A stretch of DNA of 48,145 nt from Legionellaceae bacterium (GCA_029212465.1 JARGNV010000003.1:1-48145); one strand, 5' to 3'. Shown: positions 25,021 to 35,436, numbered from the stretch's first letter. Translations and numbers: made by a program. The notes: generated by a model from the letters alone, not told the origin.

Positions 25021-25236
25021 ATGGATAAAAACGCACATCCCCATAAAGATAACACGGCCCCGTACTTCGACGAAGAAGACGATACACACACCGATGAACA
25101 CAAACGTGCGGTAAGACGCTTGATTGAAGACAGACTTGAGAGAAAACGTCTTAAAGAGGAACTCGAAGACTTCGATGGTGAACTAGAAGGTGAGTTTGAC
25201 TGGGATGAGTTTGACTTGGATAAAGGGAATAATTAA
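25021..25236 (+). CDS. Small acidic conserved protein
   Basis: A 71-residue protein. The ATG at 25021 is preferred because the residues after it (MDKNAHPHKDNTAPYFDEED) look like the body of a small charged protein, while the upstream extension is hydrophobic and unlike it. Its core, AVRRLIEDRLERKRLKEELE followed by an Asp/Glu tail (DFDGELEGEFDWDEFDLD), resembles small PA3496-type proteins of Gammaproteobacteria; I hold this only loosely. It ends with a four-base overlap with the convergent folD gene. Role unknown. Confidence 0.7.
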   Translation: MDKNAHPHKDNTAPYFDEEDDTHTDEHKRAVRRLIEDRLERKRLKEELEDFDGELEGEFDWDEFDLDKGNN

Positions 25237-26084
25237 GCCTTATACTCTGCGGCACGCAGGGTATTTTCAAGTAAACTCACAATGGTCATTGGGCCAATGC
25301 CACCTGGCACGGGTGTAATCCACGCTACTTTTTGTTTGACTTCCTGAAAATTAACATCTCCCCGTATGGTACCGTCTGGTTCGCGATGAATTCCAACGTC
25401 TACCACAATTTGACCCTGATGAAAGCAGTCGGGTGGAATGATATCTTTGCTGCCTGCAGCAATTACAACAAGCTCAGCATTTTTAATGTGTTGGGCAAGG
25501 TTTTTTGTTGCGCGATGGCACAGCGTAACGGTTGCTTTTTTTAGGAGTAACTCAAGCGCCATGGGGCGGCCTACAATATTTGATTTGCCTATAACAACTG
25601 TATTGAGACCGTGTGGGTCGATGTTGTAATACGCTAGTAAGTGGATGATGCCATGAGGTGTACAAGGGCGAAATGTTGGATTGCCTTGTGCGAGTCGTCC
25701 TAAATTATAAGGATGAAACCCATCAACATCTTTGAGCGGATGAACGCGTTCAATAATGGTGCGTGAATGAATATGCTCAGGGAGCGGTAATTGTACCAGG
25801 ATGCCATCTATTTCTGTGTTTTCATTGAGCGAGTCGATAAGCTTAGTCAGTGTTTTTTCATCCGTTTCTGCGGGTAAGTGATGAACAAAAGAGGTAAAAC
25901 CGATGGACTCACATGCTTTGTGCTTGTGATTAACATATATTTTGGATGCTGGGTCTTTACCCAGTAAAATTACAGCAAGGGCTGGAGGGGGGAGGCCTGC
26001 TTTTTTACGCGCATCAACTTTTTTTTGAAGCGCTTTAAGTCGTTCGTCGGCGACTTTTCTTCCATCTAATATAGAAGCTGTCAT
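25233..26084 (-). CDS. folD: Bifunctional methylenetetrahydrofolate dehydrogenase/cyclohydrolase
   Basis: A 283-residue cytoplasmic enzyme that interconverts 5,10-methylene-, 5,10-methenyl- and 10-formyl-tetrahydrofolate, using NADP. The catalytic Lys is in IYVNHKHKACESIGF. DGILVQLPLPEHI and the NADP-binding region TVVIGKSNIVGRPMALELLL are clear, and the protein ends with TPVPGGIGPMTIVSLLENTL. The start is the ATG at 26082-26084 (MTASILDGRKVA), which matches the family; the longer frame to 26162 adds an unrelated 26 residues. It diverges from truA. Confidence 0.96.
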   Translation of the reverse strand: MTASILDGRKVADERLKALQKKVDARKKAGLPPPALAVILLGKDPASKIYVNHKHKACESIGFTSFVHHLPAETDEKTLTKLIDSLNENTEIDGILVQLPLPEHIHSRTIIERVHPLKDVDGFHPYNLGRLAQGNPTFRPCTPHGIIHLLAYYNIDPHGLNTVVIGKSNIVGRPMALELLLKKATVTLCHRATKNLAQHIKNAELVVIAAGSKDIIPPDCFHQGQIVVDVGIHREPDGTIRGDVNFQEVKQKVAWITPVPGGIGPMTIVSLLENTLRAAEYKA

Positions 26085-26192
26085 CGTGATAACCCGTATA
26101 ATGCTGTGAATGCGTTTTGACAAATCAAGAGGCCTATTATACATTGCTTTTTTTAAAAACAAATCTTTAAGTATCTATTTATTGGATCTCAT

Positions 26193-26987
26193 ATGCGAAT
26201 TGCCTTGATTATTGAATATGATGGAAGTCAATTTCATGGTTGGCAATCGCAACCGGGGCTTCGTACGGTACAAGGCGTTTTAGAGCAGGCATTAAGCCAG
26301 GTGGCAAATCAAGACACTCGTGTTGTTTATTCAGGACGAACGGATACAGGAGTACATGCGACCCACCAGGTGGTTCACTTCGATACAAGTACCGCGCGAA
26401 ATGTACGTGCTTGGGTACATGGTACGAATGCGCTTTTACCGAAAGATGTGTGTGTAAAGTGGGGGCAGGAAATAGCAGATGATTTTCATGCGCGCTATTC
26501 GGCTTTGTCGAGACGTTATCGTTATGTGATTTATAATGCCGCTATTCGGCAGTCACTTTTACAAGGGAATGTAACTTGGCAATCGAGGCGGCTTGATAGC
26601 AACTTAATGCATGAGGCTTCACAGATTTTACTCGGTGAGCATGACTTTACCTCATTTAGAGCGGTCCATTGTAACGCGAAAACACCGGTGCGGGAGGTGC
26701 AAGCGATTCAGGTATTTCGACGCGGAGATTTGGTCATTTTAGATATTACGGCGAATGCATTTTTACACCATATGGTTCGAAATATTGCAGGTGTATTAAT
26801 GGCAGTTGGGCAAAGTCGCCACGAAGTTAATTGGGTTGAAGACGTTTTACAAGCAAAAGATAGAAGACTGGGTGCTGAAACGGCACCACCTTATGGCCTT
26901 TATTTGGTAAATGTGAGTTATCCAGAAAAGTTTAAGTTGGCATCGTTAATGGTTGGTCCATGGTTTTTAGGGCAAATGAATGCTTAA
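26193..26987 (+). CDS. truA: tRNA pseudouridine synthase A
   Basis: A 264-residue enzyme that makes pseudouridine at positions 38-40 of the tRNA anticodon stem. The catalytic Asp lies in YSGRTDTGVHATHQVVHF (near residue 51). LIIEYDGSQFHGWQSQPGLRTVQ is the N-terminal signature, and FLHHMVRNIAGVLMAVG the C-terminal core. Length is normal. It begins a plus-strand run with glnS and cysS, so tRNA modification, two synthetases and a tRNA gene sit together. Confidence 0.96.
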   Translation: MRIALIIEYDGSQFHGWQSQPGLRTVQGVLEQALSQVANQDTRVVYSGRTDTGVHATHQVVHFDTSTARNVRAWVHGTNALLPKDVCVKWGQEIADDFHARYSALSRRYRYVIYNAAIRQSLLQGNVTWQSRRLDSNLMHEASQILLGEHDFTSFRAVHCNAKTPVREVQAIQVFRRGDLVILDITANAFLHHMVRNIAGVLMAVGQSRHEVNWVEDVLQAKDRRLGAETAPPYGLYLVNVSYPEKFKLASLMVGPWFLGQMNA

Positions 26988-27011
26988 GAACCTGTGGTAG
27001 TTGGAGAAAAT

Positions 27012-28667
27012 ATGAGTAATACAGGTGACGTGGGCGCTGAAGATACGCTAACACATTTTATTTATCAAAAAATACAAGCAGATTTAGCATCAGGAAAGCA
27101 TCAAGAAGTTATTACACGCTTTCCTCCAGAGCCAAATGGCTATTTGCACATAGGACATGCAAAAGCAATTTGTGTCAGCTTTGGGTTGGCTGAATTATTT
27201 AAAGGGCGCTGTTATTTGCGGTTTGATGATACCAATCCGATGCGTGAAGAAGCTGAATTTGCGCGCGCTATAGAAGAAGATGTGAAGTGGCTTGGTTTTA
27301 AGTGGTGTGCTAAAACCCATGCTTCTGATTATTATCAAGCGTTTTATGATTTTGCATGTGAGTTAATTCGTCAGGGGCTTGCGTATGTGGATAGCCTAGC
27401 TGCGGATGAAATGCGCGCTTATCGAGGCACGTTAACCGAAGCAGGAAAGGAAAGCCCTTATCGAACTCGCTCGGTTGAAGAAAACCTAGATTTGTTTCAA
27501 CGTATGAAAGCAGGCGAGTTTGAAGATGGTGCGCATGTGTTACGGGCTAAAATTGATATGAAAGCCGGTAACTTAAACATGCGCGACCCTGCAATTTATA
27601 GAATACGCCATGTGTCACATGATAGAACCGGAGATACTTGGTGTATTTATCCTATGTATGACTTTGCACATCCGTTATCTGATGCGCTAGAGCATATTAC
27701 GCACTCGTTGTGTACGCTCGAATTTCAAGATCATAGGCCTTTATACGATTGGTTTATTGAACACTTATCTGTGCCTGCGCGCCCTGTTCAAACAGAGTTT
27801 GCGCGTCTTAACGTGTCGCATACCATTACCAGTAAACGAAAACTTCGCTTATTGGTTGAAGAAGGCATTGTGAGTGGCTGGGACGACCCACGTATGCCAA
27901 CGCTTTGTGGGATGCGAAAGCGAGGTTATCCAGCACAAGCAATACGAAACTTTTGTGAGATGACGGGTGTTTCAAAAAGTGACTCAGTCATTGATATGGG
28001 TGTTTTAGAAGCCAGTGTGCGAGACGTTTTAAATCAAACCGCAAAGCGTGCCATGTGTGTGCTGAACCCCATTAAAGTAGTGATTGAAAATTACCCCAAA
28101 GAGCAGGTAGAAATGCTTAAAACAGACACGAGGGACCTTCCTTTTTCTCGTGAGATTTATATTGAGCGCAGTGATTTTATGCAAGAGCCTGTGAAGGGAT
28201 ACTTTCGGTTAGCGCCCGATAAAGAAGTGCGTTTAAGACATGCTTATGTGATTCGTTGTACAAATGTTATTTATGACGAAGCAGGTGAGATTGCCGAACT
28301 GCGCTGTACCTATGATAAAGACACACTCGGTAAAAAACCCGAGGGACGAAAAGTGAAAGGTGTGATTCATTGGGTTTCGGTCGATAGTGCGGTACCCGTG
28401 ACGATTTACCAATACGACAGACTATTTCACGAGGAAAACCCGGCACGAGAAGAAGATTTCATGCAGTTTTTAAATCAAGACTCTTTGCATATTCAAACAG
28501 GATATGCCGAGCCAATGCTAATCACTCAGCCATTAGGTGAAGTGTTTCAGTTTGAGCGTTTGGGTTATTATTGCGTAAATACACGTGACGAAGCAGGCGC
28601 TGTGACGGTATTTCATCGTGTGGTTAATTTAAAAGATACCTGGGGTAAGATTCATGCTGCCACTTGA
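27012..28667 (+). CDS. glnS: Glutaminyl-tRNA synthetase
   Basis: A 551-residue class I synthetase that charges tRNA-Gln directly, as in Gammaproteobacteria. The HIGH region is [17 protein letters not shown] (near 35-50) and the KMSKS equivalent is [28 protein letters not shown] and the anticodon-binding beta-barrels ([15 protein letters not shown]) are typical. The ATG at 27012 follows TTGGAGAAAA; a GTG at 26994 is also in frame, but the good ribosome-binding site favours 27012. The 3' end overlaps cysS by 14 bases. Confidence 0.97.
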   Translation: MSNTGDVGAEDTLTHFIYQKIQADLASGKHQEVITRFPPEPNGYLHIGHAKAICVSFGLAELFKGRCYLRFDDTNPMREEAEFARAIEEDVKWLGFKWCAKTHASDYYQAFYDFACELIRQGLAYVDSLAADEMRAYRGTLTEAGKESPYRTRSVEENLDLFQRMKAGEFEDGAHVLRAKIDMKAGNLNMRDPAIYRIRHVSHDRTGDTWCIYPMYDFAHPLSDALEHITHSLCTLEFQDHRPLYDWFIEHLSVPARPVQTEFARLNVSHTITSKRKLRLLVEEGIVSGWDDPRMPTLCGMRKRGYPAQAIRNFCEMTGVSKSDSVIDMGVLEASVRDVLNQTAKRAMCVLNPIKVVIENYPKEQVEMLKTDTRDLPFSREIYIERSDFMQEPVKGYFRLAPDKEVRLRHAYVIRCTNVIYDEAGEIAELRCTYDKDTLGKKPEGRKVKGVIHWVSVDSAVPVTIYQYDRLFHEENPAREEDFMQFLNQDSLHIQTGYAEPMLITQPLGEVFQFERLGYYCVNTRDEAGAVTVFHRVVNLKDTWGKIHAAT

Positions 28668-30021
28668 TTTATATAATTCGTTAACACGTCAAAAAGAACG
28701 ATTTGAACCCATGACGCCTGGCCATATCAAGCTCTATGTATGTGGTATTACGGTTTATGATGCTTGTCACTTGGGGCATGCACGTGCAATGGTATCTTTT
28801 GATGTGATGGTGCGCTTTATGAAAGCGGCAGGCTATAAAGTGACCTTTGTCCGAAACATTACCGATATTGATGACAAAATTATTAAGCGCGCTCTTGAGC
28901 GAAATATTTCAATTGATGCACTTACTTCGCAATATATTGCGGCCATGCACCGTGATACGGAGGCGCTCGGGTGTTTAAGTCCTGCGCATGAGCCGCGTGC
29001 AACAGGGTATATTGCACCAATTATTCAATTAATAACGCGTTTGATTGAGAATAAGCGAGCTTATATCAGTGATGATGGCGACGTATGTTTTGATGTCTCT
29101 TCTTTTGAAGCATATGGCAAGCTCTCGAATCAAGATGTAGAAAGCTTGAAATCGGGTGTACGTATTGATGTGCAACAAGGGAAGCGATCAACGCTTGATT
29201 TTGTACTTTGGAAGCGCGCAAAAACGGGGGAGCCAAGTTGGCCTTCGCCGTTTGGTGAAGGACGTCCAGGCTGGCATATAGAATGCTCTGCGATGGCAAT
29301 GGATACACTGGGTGAGCAGTTTGATATCCATGGTGGTGGTCTTGATTTACAGTTTCCGCACCATGAAAATGAAATTGCACAAAGCGAAGGTGCAACAGGT
29401 AAACCATTTGCAAACTATTGGCTGCATGTTGGTATGCTGCAAGTAAACCAAGAAAAAATGTCTAAATCACTGGGGAATTTTTTCACTATTGAGTCGGTGC
29501 TTGAGAAGCACTCACCAGAAGTGTTGCGCTATTTCTTATTAAGCAGTCATTACCGAAGTTTTTTAAACTATTCGGAAGAGAACTTGGTGTTAGCTGAAAA
29601 AGCACTGACGCGTTTATATCAATCTTTAAGAGGTATTGAAATTGAGGCGAATAGCCCAATTGATGAGGCCTGGCTGAAGCGTTTTGAAGCAACCATGCAA
29701 GATGATTTTAATACGCCTGAGGCGCTGTCTGTTTTATTTCAATTGAGCCATGAGGTCAATAAAACAGGGTCTACTAAACTTGCCGCAACGCTCAAGCATT
29801 TGGCTGGGATTTTAGGGCTATTACAAGCTTCACCGGACGCGTTTTTAAAATCAGGGGTTAATGCTATGGCAATTGATGCGATAGAGTCACTCATTCATGA
29901 AAGAAATGCTGCACGAAGTGCGCGTAATTTTGTAAAAGCTGATGCCATTCGGGCTCAGCTTTTATCAGATGGAGTGGAACTTGAAGATACTGTCGAAGGA
30001 ACAACCTGGAGACGGGCTTGA
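28654..30021 (+). CDS. cysS: Cysteinyl-tRNA synthetase
   Basis: A 455-residue class I synthetase. Zinc and substrate motifs are present: [19 protein letters not shown] contains the first zinc Cys and the HIGH-type motif. [10 protein letters not shown] carries the second Cys, and [12 protein letters not shown] the zinc His/Glu. The KMSKS loop is [10 protein letters not shown]. The C-terminal DALR-like domain is intact. It starts inside the end of glnS, in a different frame, so translation is coupled. Its stop codon lies inside the -35 box of the following tRNA promoter. Confidence 0.97.
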   Translation: MLPLDLYNSLTRQKERFEPMTPGHIKLYVCGITVYDACHLGHARAMVSFDVMVRFMKAAGYKVTFVRNITDIDDKIIKRALERNISIDALTSQYIAAMHRDTEALGCLSPAHEPRATGYIAPIIQLITRLIENKRAYISDDGDVCFDVSSFEAYGKLSNQDVESLKSGVRIDVQQGKRSTLDFVLWKRAKTGEPSWPSPFGEGRPGWHIECSAMAMDTLGEQFDIHGGGLDLQFPHHENEIAQSEGATGKPFANYWLHVGMLQVNQEKMSKSLGNFFTIESVLEKHSPEVLRYFLLSSHYRSFLNYSEENLVLAEKALTRLYQSLRGIEIEANSPIDEAWLKRFEATMQDDFNTPEALSVLFQLSHEVNKTGSTKLAATLKHLAGILGLLQASPDAFLKSGVNAMAIDAIESLIHERNAARSARNFVKADAIRAQLLSDGVELEDTVEGTTWRRA

Positions 30022-30046
30022 CAGCGTGGCAAGAACAAGACAAAAT
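30018..30046 (+). promoter_or_regulatory. tRNA-Met promoter with GC-rich discriminator
   Basis: Perfect TTGACA at 30018-30023, 17 bases, then CAAAAT at 30041-30046. The segment after the -10 is CGCCACC, a GC-rich discriminator like those of stable-RNA promoters under stringent control. The predicted start lies about five bases before the tRNA. Confidence 0.6.
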
Positions 30047-30057
30047 CGCCACCTGTT

Positions 30058-30134
30058 GGCTATGTAGCTCAGCTGGTTAGAGCGCGGCACTCATAATGCT
30101 GAGGTCGGTGGTTCGAGTCCACCCATAGCCACCA
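30058..30134 (+). tRNA. tRNA-Met (CAT), elongator type
   Basis: A 77-base tRNA with CCA encoded. The acceptor stem is GGCTATG pairing with CATAGCC. The D-loop is AGCTCAGCTGGTTAGAGC and the anticodon loop CTCATAA gives anticodon CAT. The T-arm has GGTTCGAGTCC. It closely resembles E. coli elongator tRNA-Met (GGCTACGTAGCTCAG...), and the first base pair G-C rules out initiator tRNA. A lysidine-modified tRNA-Ile2 also carries CAT, but the acceptor stem favours Met. Confidence 0.93.
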
Positions 30135-30230
30135 TTTTTAACTTTCTGACTTCATAATGATTAAAACATTAGGTATTTGGACTGAAATTAGGTATGATAG
30201 GATGACCTTTTTAGCTGTTTTGATTATTTA

Positions 30231-32486
30231 ATGCGCACACTGAACTTTATTGGCTGCATTGCAGGTGCTTTTTTTTGCCTGGGGGCTGTTGTAAAAAGCG
30301 ATATGCAACATCAGCCAAACACAACAGATGCACCGGTCAATACCTCAAGTGGCACACGCTATGCAGATTTTTTGCCGTCTGAAATATCCACGTTAGTGCT
30401 CGATGAAAACAACAAACTAGCCGAACAGCAAAATAAAGCTTTGATGGGAGAGCATGAAGCCTCACCTAAGCCTGGAAATTGGGATAATGCTGTACGTGAG
30501 AAAGTGCCCCATACAGAAATAACAGCAAATGCCCATGAAACGAAGCTATGGAATTTACGTGATGTAGACATTAGAGCGGTCATTGCTGAAGTGTCACGTG
30601 TTACGGGTAAAAACTTTTTAGTAGATCCACGTGTCCAAGGAAAAATTTCTATTTTTTCCAGTGTCCCAATTTCAGATAAAGCTTTATATCCTGTATTTTT
30701 ATCAGCGCTACAAGTTTCAGGGTATGCAGCGATTCCAAGTGGTGATGTCATTAAAATTCTTCCTAATATGGAAGCGCGTACACAATCTCCTGATGGTGTA
30801 CATGCACCTCATAACATTCATAACCCAGGTAACGGCGATGATTTAGTGGTGCAGGTCATACCAGTTGAGCATGCACCGGCTGATCAACTGGTACCTGTTT
30901 TAAGACCGCTCATGCCACAGTGGAGCATTGTTTCATCTTACACGCCAACAAACATGCTCATTTTGTCGGGGCGTGCTAGTAATATTAAACAAATGACCGA
31001 GATCATTCGCCAAGTCGATGTTTCGTCAGGGAATGACATTGATGTGATACCGCTTCGCAATTCGTTGGCAATGGATGTGGTGAATACGTTAAGAGATTTA
31101 ATGAGTGCACAGGTAACGACGGGCACAAATCAGCCATTAACTTTGGCTGCAGATGATAGAAGTAATTCTGTGCTAGTGAGTGGCAGTAAAGCGGATAGAA
31201 TACGGCTACGTGTTTTGATTGCACAGCTTGATGGTAAGGGACATCACGCATCCGACAGTAATACCCAAGTTATTTATTTACATTACATGCGCGCTGAAGA
31301 CGTTGTACCCATTTTAGCGGGTATTGCGCAGGCTAATTTTAGCGGAACTGTTGGAACAACAATTGGTACGATTACAAGGCCACCTTTAGATAGCACAAAT
31401 CCTGAAGCGGGTATTGTGAATGTGCAAGCAGCAGCTTCAGGTGATACCGTGGGTATTAATAATAATGCGCCAGTCTCTCCAGGTTCAACGCAAACAGAAT
31501 CTGGCACAAAGCCAATGGTGCAAATTATTGCAGAGCCTAATACCAACTCCGTGATTATTAATGGCCCGACTTCGCTGATTAGGGTATTGAAATCAGTAGT
31601 GAGCCAGCTTGATATTAAACCAGCACAGCTTTTAATCGAAGGCATGGTTGCAGAAATTAATGAAAATGACTTTAAAAGCTTAGGTGTTGAATGGGGCAGT
31701 ATTAATCAAGAAACGCATAACCCCGATAGCTTCAGAGCAGGGTTTGCAGTTTTAAACTCAAAAACATCACTGAATGATTTTCAAGCACAAATTTATGCGC
31801 TAGCAAGGCAGCGAAAAGCAAATATTTTATCCACACCGTCGGTAGTTGTGTTAGATAACCGACAAGCTAAAATTTTGGTTGGAAAACAGGTGTCTGTTGC
31901 AACTTCGTCGTATCCTAATAATGCGGGTGGCACAACAACAGCCAGTCCTTTCACAACCTTTGACAGAATGAACGTTGCGTTGCATTTGTATGTAAGACCA
32001 CAAATTACGCGTGGCCAAGGTATTCAAATGCAAATTGACCAAGGCCTTGATACCTTAGACCCACTTGCAAGCAGTGGTGATGCAAATACGATTCCAACAT
32101 TTAATATTAGTGCGATTGTAACCTCTGTGCATGTAGATAGTGGAGATGTGGTTGTTTTAGGTGGCTTGATTCAAGATAACCTCGCTAGTGATAATTTAGG
32201 TGTGCCTATTTTGGGAGATATTCCAGGGATTGGGCGTTTATTCCAGCACAATATTACAAACCGTGAGAAAAAGGTTTTGATGGTGTTTATTCGCCCCATT
32301 ATTCTGAAAACAGAGGCAAGTACGGTGAATGTTTCTGGTGCTAAATATAATGATACACGCCTTGAGCAGTTGGCTATAGCGCGTGCACAAGAAACGTTTG
32401 ACCAGAAAAACAAAGATACGATTCTAAAACCACTGAAAAATGTCAAATTACCGAAGCCGTTTGATTATTCGAAGAAGCAAAAATAG
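30231..32486 (+). CDS. gspD: Type II secretion system secretin GspD
   Basis: A 751-residue outer-membrane secretin subunit (LspD in Legionella). It has a signal-like N-terminus, then an N0 domain (LWNLRDVDIRAVIAEVSRVT), N1-N3 domains (VIPVEHAPADQLVPVLRPLM; VIPLRNSLAMDVVNTLRDLM; VIYLHYMRAEDVVPILAGIA) and the secretin core. The core ends with VPILGDIPGIGRLFQ and VLMVFIRPIIL. The last N domain carries a Gly/Thr/Asn-rich insertion (about 380-430). Only gspE follows, and no other T2SS gene is in the window; isolated gspD-gspE pairs are a Legionella trait. Confidence 0.95.
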   Translation: MRTLNFIGCIAGAFFCLGAVVKSDMQHQPNTTDAPVNTSSGTRYADFLPSEISTLVLDENNKLAEQQNKALMGEHEASPKPGNWDNAVREKVPHTEITANAHETKLWNLRDVDIRAVIAEVSRVTGKNFLVDPRVQGKISIFSSVPISDKALYPVFLSALQVSGYAAIPSGDVIKILPNMEARTQSPDGVHAPHNIHNPGNGDDLVVQVIPVEHAPADQLVPVLRPLMPQWSIVSSYTPTNMLILSGRASNIKQMTEIIRQVDVSSGNDIDVIPLRNSLAMDVVNTLRDLMSAQVTTGTNQPLTLAADDRSNSVLVSGSKADRIRLRVLIAQLDGKGHHASDSNTQVIYLHYMRAEDVVPILAGIAQANFSGTVGTTIGTITRPPLDSTNPEAGIVNVQAAASGDTVGINNNAPVSPGSTQTESGTKPMVQIIAEPNTNSVIINGPTSLIRVLKSVVSQLDIKPAQLLIEGMVAEINENDFKSLGVEWGSINQETHNPDSFRAGFAVLNSKTSLNDFQAQIYALARQRKANILSTPSVVVLDNRQAKILVGKQVSVATSSYPNNAGGTTTASPFTTFDRMNVALHLYVRPQITRGQGIQMQIDQGLDTLDPLASSGDANTIPTFNISAIVTSVHVDSGDVVVLGGLIQDNLASDNLGVPILGDIPGIGRLFQHNITNREKKVLMVFIRPIILKTEASTVNVSGAKYNDTRLEQLAIARAQETFDQKNKDTILKPLKNVKLPKPFDYSKKQK

Positions 32487-32489
32487 ACC

Positions 32490-33974
32490 ATGGAGATTCG
32501 GGAAAAAATACCACGCTTACCCTATGTGTTTGCCAAAAAGCATGGGATAGCGATTACGGGGTTTGATGAGGCAGGCGTTGCACAAGTCGTGCATCTAGCA
32601 GAAACACCACTTCAGGTTTTTTTAGAAGTGCGGCGTTTTGCAGAAACAGAGCTATCAACAGAAACTGTGAGCCCTAGTGTATTTCAAAAACATCTTGCAG
32701 AAGTGTATGAATCAAAATCTTCTATTTTAGATGCAACTGAAGGCATGGAAGAAGATTGGGATTTAATGCAGTTAGCAGAGCAGGTACCTGCTGGAGAAGA
32801 TTTACTAGATACCCGAGATGAAGCGCCAATTATTCGTCTTATCAATGCGTTATTTACGCAAGCGATTAAGCAGAAAGCTTCTGATATTCATATTGAAACG
32901 TATGAACATCGTGTGGTCGTTCGAAATCGCGTAGATGGTGTGTTACAGGAGATTCTTGAAATTCAGCGCGGGATAGCGCCGCTTGTGATTTCAAGAGTCA
33001 AAGTAATGGCAAAAGTAGATATTGCTGAGAAAAGAGTTCCACAAGATGGTCGTATTGCACTTAAAATTGGGGGGCATAGCATCGATGTGCGGGTTTCAAC
33101 CTTACCATCGAATCACGGTGAGCGGATTGTATTACGTATTTTAGATAAACAGTCGGCTCAACTCGACTTAGGGTTATTAGGCATGCCGCAGGATACGATG
33201 GCCACCATTCGCAAGATGATTGCTGAGCCCCATGGTATTTTACTGGTAACAGGACCAACAGGATCGGGTAAAACAACATCTCTTTATGCAATGCTTACAG
33301 AGTTGAATCAGGTGAGTCGTAATATTTTAACGATTGAAGATCCAATCGAGTATGACTTACCAGGTATTGGGCAGACTCAAGTTAATCCAAAGGTGGAGAT
33401 GACTTTTGCGCGTGGTCTTCGTGCGATTTTGCGTCAAGATCCAGATGTCGTGATGATAGGTGAAATTCGAGATTTAGAAACAGCCGAAATTGCGGTTCAG
33501 TCGAGTTTAACGGGGCACTTAGTGCTCTCAACACTTCATACCAATACAGCGCTTGGCGCAGTCACTCGTTTGCATGATATGGGTGTTGAATCGTTTCTTT
33601 TGTCTTCGAGCTTGGTCGGACTGGTTGCACAGCGCCTGGTTCGAACACTTTGCGCTTTTTGTAAAATACCTCATGTGTTACGTGAGGATGAGCGTGAGTT
33701 GATGGCGTTAGAAGTGAGTACAGATGCTGTTTCTATTTTTGAGCCAGCAGGATGTGAAAAATGCAACCAAATTGGATATCGTGGCCGTACAGGTATTTAT
33801 GAGCTGATTCCAATTGATGAGACATTGCGCGGTTTTATTCATCGCAACGAGAGCATTCAGAGCATGGAAGCCTATTTACGTCCAAGCATTCCAAGTATTC
33901 GCGCAGATGGGTTTAAGCGTGTTTTAAAAGGTGATACGTCGCTTGCTGAAATTTTGCGTGTTACCAGCCATTAA
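32490..33974 (+). CDS. gspE: Type II secretion system ATPase GspE
   Basis: A 494-residue cytoplasmic ATPase that powers pseudopilus assembly. The N1E domain (1-100) contacts GspL. The nucleotide-binding core has Walker A GPTGSGKTTS (about 252-261), the Asp box LTIEDPIEYDL, Walker B DPDVVMIGEIRD and a His box (GHLVLSTLHTN). A four-Cys zinc motif (CAFCK...CEKCN) follows; it marks GspE rather than PilT. Four bases separate it from gspD. Complete length. Confidence 0.96.
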   Translation: MEIREKIPRLPYVFAKKHGIAITGFDEAGVAQVVHLAETPLQVFLEVRRFAETELSTETVSPSVFQKHLAEVYESKSSILDATEGMEEDWDLMQLAEQVPAGEDLLDTRDEAPIIRLINALFTQAIKQKASDIHIETYEHRVVVRNRVDGVLQEILEIQRGIAPLVISRVKVMAKVDIAEKRVPQDGRIALKIGGHSIDVRVSTLPSNHGERIVLRILDKQSAQLDLGLLGMPQDTMATIRKMIAEPHGILLVTGPTGSGKTTSLYAMLTELNQVSRNILTIEDPIEYDLPGIGQTQVNPKVEMTFARGLRAILRQDPDVVMIGEIRDLETAEIAVQSSLTGHLVLSTLHTNTALGAVTRLHDMGVESFLLSSSLVGLVAQRLVRTLCAFCKIPHVLREDERELMALEVSTDAVSIFEPAGCEKCNQIGYRGRTGIYELIPIDETLRGFIHRNESIQSMEAYLRPSIPSIRADGFKRVLKGDTSLAEILRVTSH

Positions 33975-34035
33975 TTGGCCTTATTTTATGCACTATACTT
34001 AACTTAATGTATTTTTCAAGTTTTTATGGTGTTTT

Positions 34036-35418
34036 ATGCCCTATATTGGTGAGGCAACGACAAAGCTTTATCAAGTCATTGATATCCCTGATGATGCAAC
34101 AGCGCCTCAAAAAGAGTTGTTAGAGGCACTGATTGCTTACAGAGGCGCTTGGGCAGGCGTTAAGCAGAAAAAGTCACTGTGGGATCAGGTGAAAGATAAA
34201 GATTATTTTGAGAGCACGCTATTACAACACTTAATAGAGCTAAGTGAAGAAAATAATTGGGGGATGACAAGAAAAGAAATTAAGCAATATTGTATAGGTA
34301 TGAGGCTTTTTAAACCTTTTGAAGGGAACTTTGCCATAGAAGCTTACCTTGAAAATATGAAGAAAATAGACAGTGAAGGGCAGCGCCGTTTTTATTTTTT
34401 AATGGAAAAAGTACCTGATTTAATAGAAGGCTTAGAAGAAGCCGGTACGGATGAAGTGCTATTAGAAATAAAGCGTGCAGAAATCAGAGAAATGGTGGGC
34501 GCAAAAACATATTTACTAGATGCTATTCCAAGTCAATTAATGGGCGTGAACAAAGAGCAGTCAGAAGACCTACATGCACGCCCAGACTGGGTGCTTGCGA
34601 AATCAGTATCAGAAGAAGAAGTGCGCCATTTTGCGCCACTATATACGCCGATTGAATTAATTGATGTGATAAAAGCACGCAAAGAGAAGCAGCTGCTTCC
34701 TTTGCCCTTACTTGAAGACGCACGATATATTGCTTGGTTTGCTGAGCAACTCCAAGTATGCGGTATTCAAGATAACACCTTTTCGGGAGGGCACTTAGCA
34801 TTATTGAGAGCAGCAGATAAATATCTTTTAAATGGCGGAAAAATAAGTTTTAAACTGCAATGCTTATTTGATAGTACAGACTGGTTTGCTGCAATGGAGC
34901 AGTATAAGGCGTCATATGAGGCGCCGTTTGAAGATATGAACGACTTGGGTCGTGAGCTCTATAGCGCTATGTGTGCAATGTTTAGGTTATTATTTAATTT
35001 ACTTGCTATTTTAACAACTGTTGCGTTAGCGCTGGTGGTTGAGGCGGTATTGATTGCAAGTCTGGCCCTGTTTTTTGAGCCCCACACGTTTATGACCGTG
35101 TTTTCACTTTCACAAGCGATACCAGGTGGTATTGTCGCTATTCCCCTTATTGTGGTTGGTGCGCTTGGACTTATGCTTGCAACAGCATCCGCTGCAACGG
35201 GTATTTTATCTAATTTATTACATGAAACGCCTTCATTACCGAGTGATGTTAGAGAAAGTTTTGCACGTCTAGGGAGTCGAATCTGTGCATCCTTTAATCA
35301 AGGTATCAGTGAGCCCGCTGCGACAGATGTGTCTACACCCGAAAAAGTCGACACCACGCAAACAAAAGACGATACAAGCCCTGATGTAATGCCTGATTTG
35401 AGAGGAGTTTCCTCGTGA
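34036..35418 (+). CDS. Hypothetical protein with C-terminal membrane segments (effector candidate)
   Basis: A 460-residue protein; family not recognised. Residues 1-310 are soluble and largely helical, with charged stretches (EIKRAEIREMVGAK; EEEVRHFAPLYTPIELIDVI). Two strongly hydrophobic regions follow (about 313-347, LFNLLAILTTVALALVVEAV and on, and about 362-391). A Ser/Thr/Asp-rich 70-residue tail ends it (TPEKVDTTQTKDDTSPDVMP). No N-terminal signal. TATACT at 33994-33999 is a likely -10 box. This soluble-head, membrane-hairpin, polar-tail layout is common in Legionella effectors that anchor to host membranes; that role is inference. Confidence 0.7.
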   Translation: MPYIGEATTKLYQVIDIPDDATAPQKELLEALIAYRGAWAGVKQKKSLWDQVKDKDYFESTLLQHLIELSEENNWGMTRKEIKQYCIGMRLFKPFEGNFAIEAYLENMKKIDSEGQRRFYFLMEKVPDLIEGLEEAGTDEVLLEIKRAEIREMVGAKTYLLDAIPSQLMGVNKEQSEDLHARPDWVLAKSVSEEEVRHFAPLYTPIELIDVIKARKEKQLLPLPLLEDARYIAWFAEQLQVCGIQDNTFSGGHLALLRAADKYLLNGGKISFKLQCLFDSTDWFAAMEQYKASYEAPFEDMNDLGRELYSAMCAMFRLLFNLLAILTTVALALVVEAVLIASLALFFEPHTFMTVFSLSQAIPGGIVAIPLIVVGALGLMLATASAATGILSNLLHETPSLPSDVRESFARLGSRICASFNQGISEPAATDVSTPEKVDTTQTKDDTSPDVMPDLRGVSS

Positions 35419-35436
35419 CCGCATTGATTTATAGGA

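Noticed and set aside
33970-33999. PmrA-like TTAATT/CTTATT sequence before the orphan gene at 34036
   Set aside because: The period is 10 rather than 11, the second half-site is poor, and the distance to TATACT differs from the good site at 19504.
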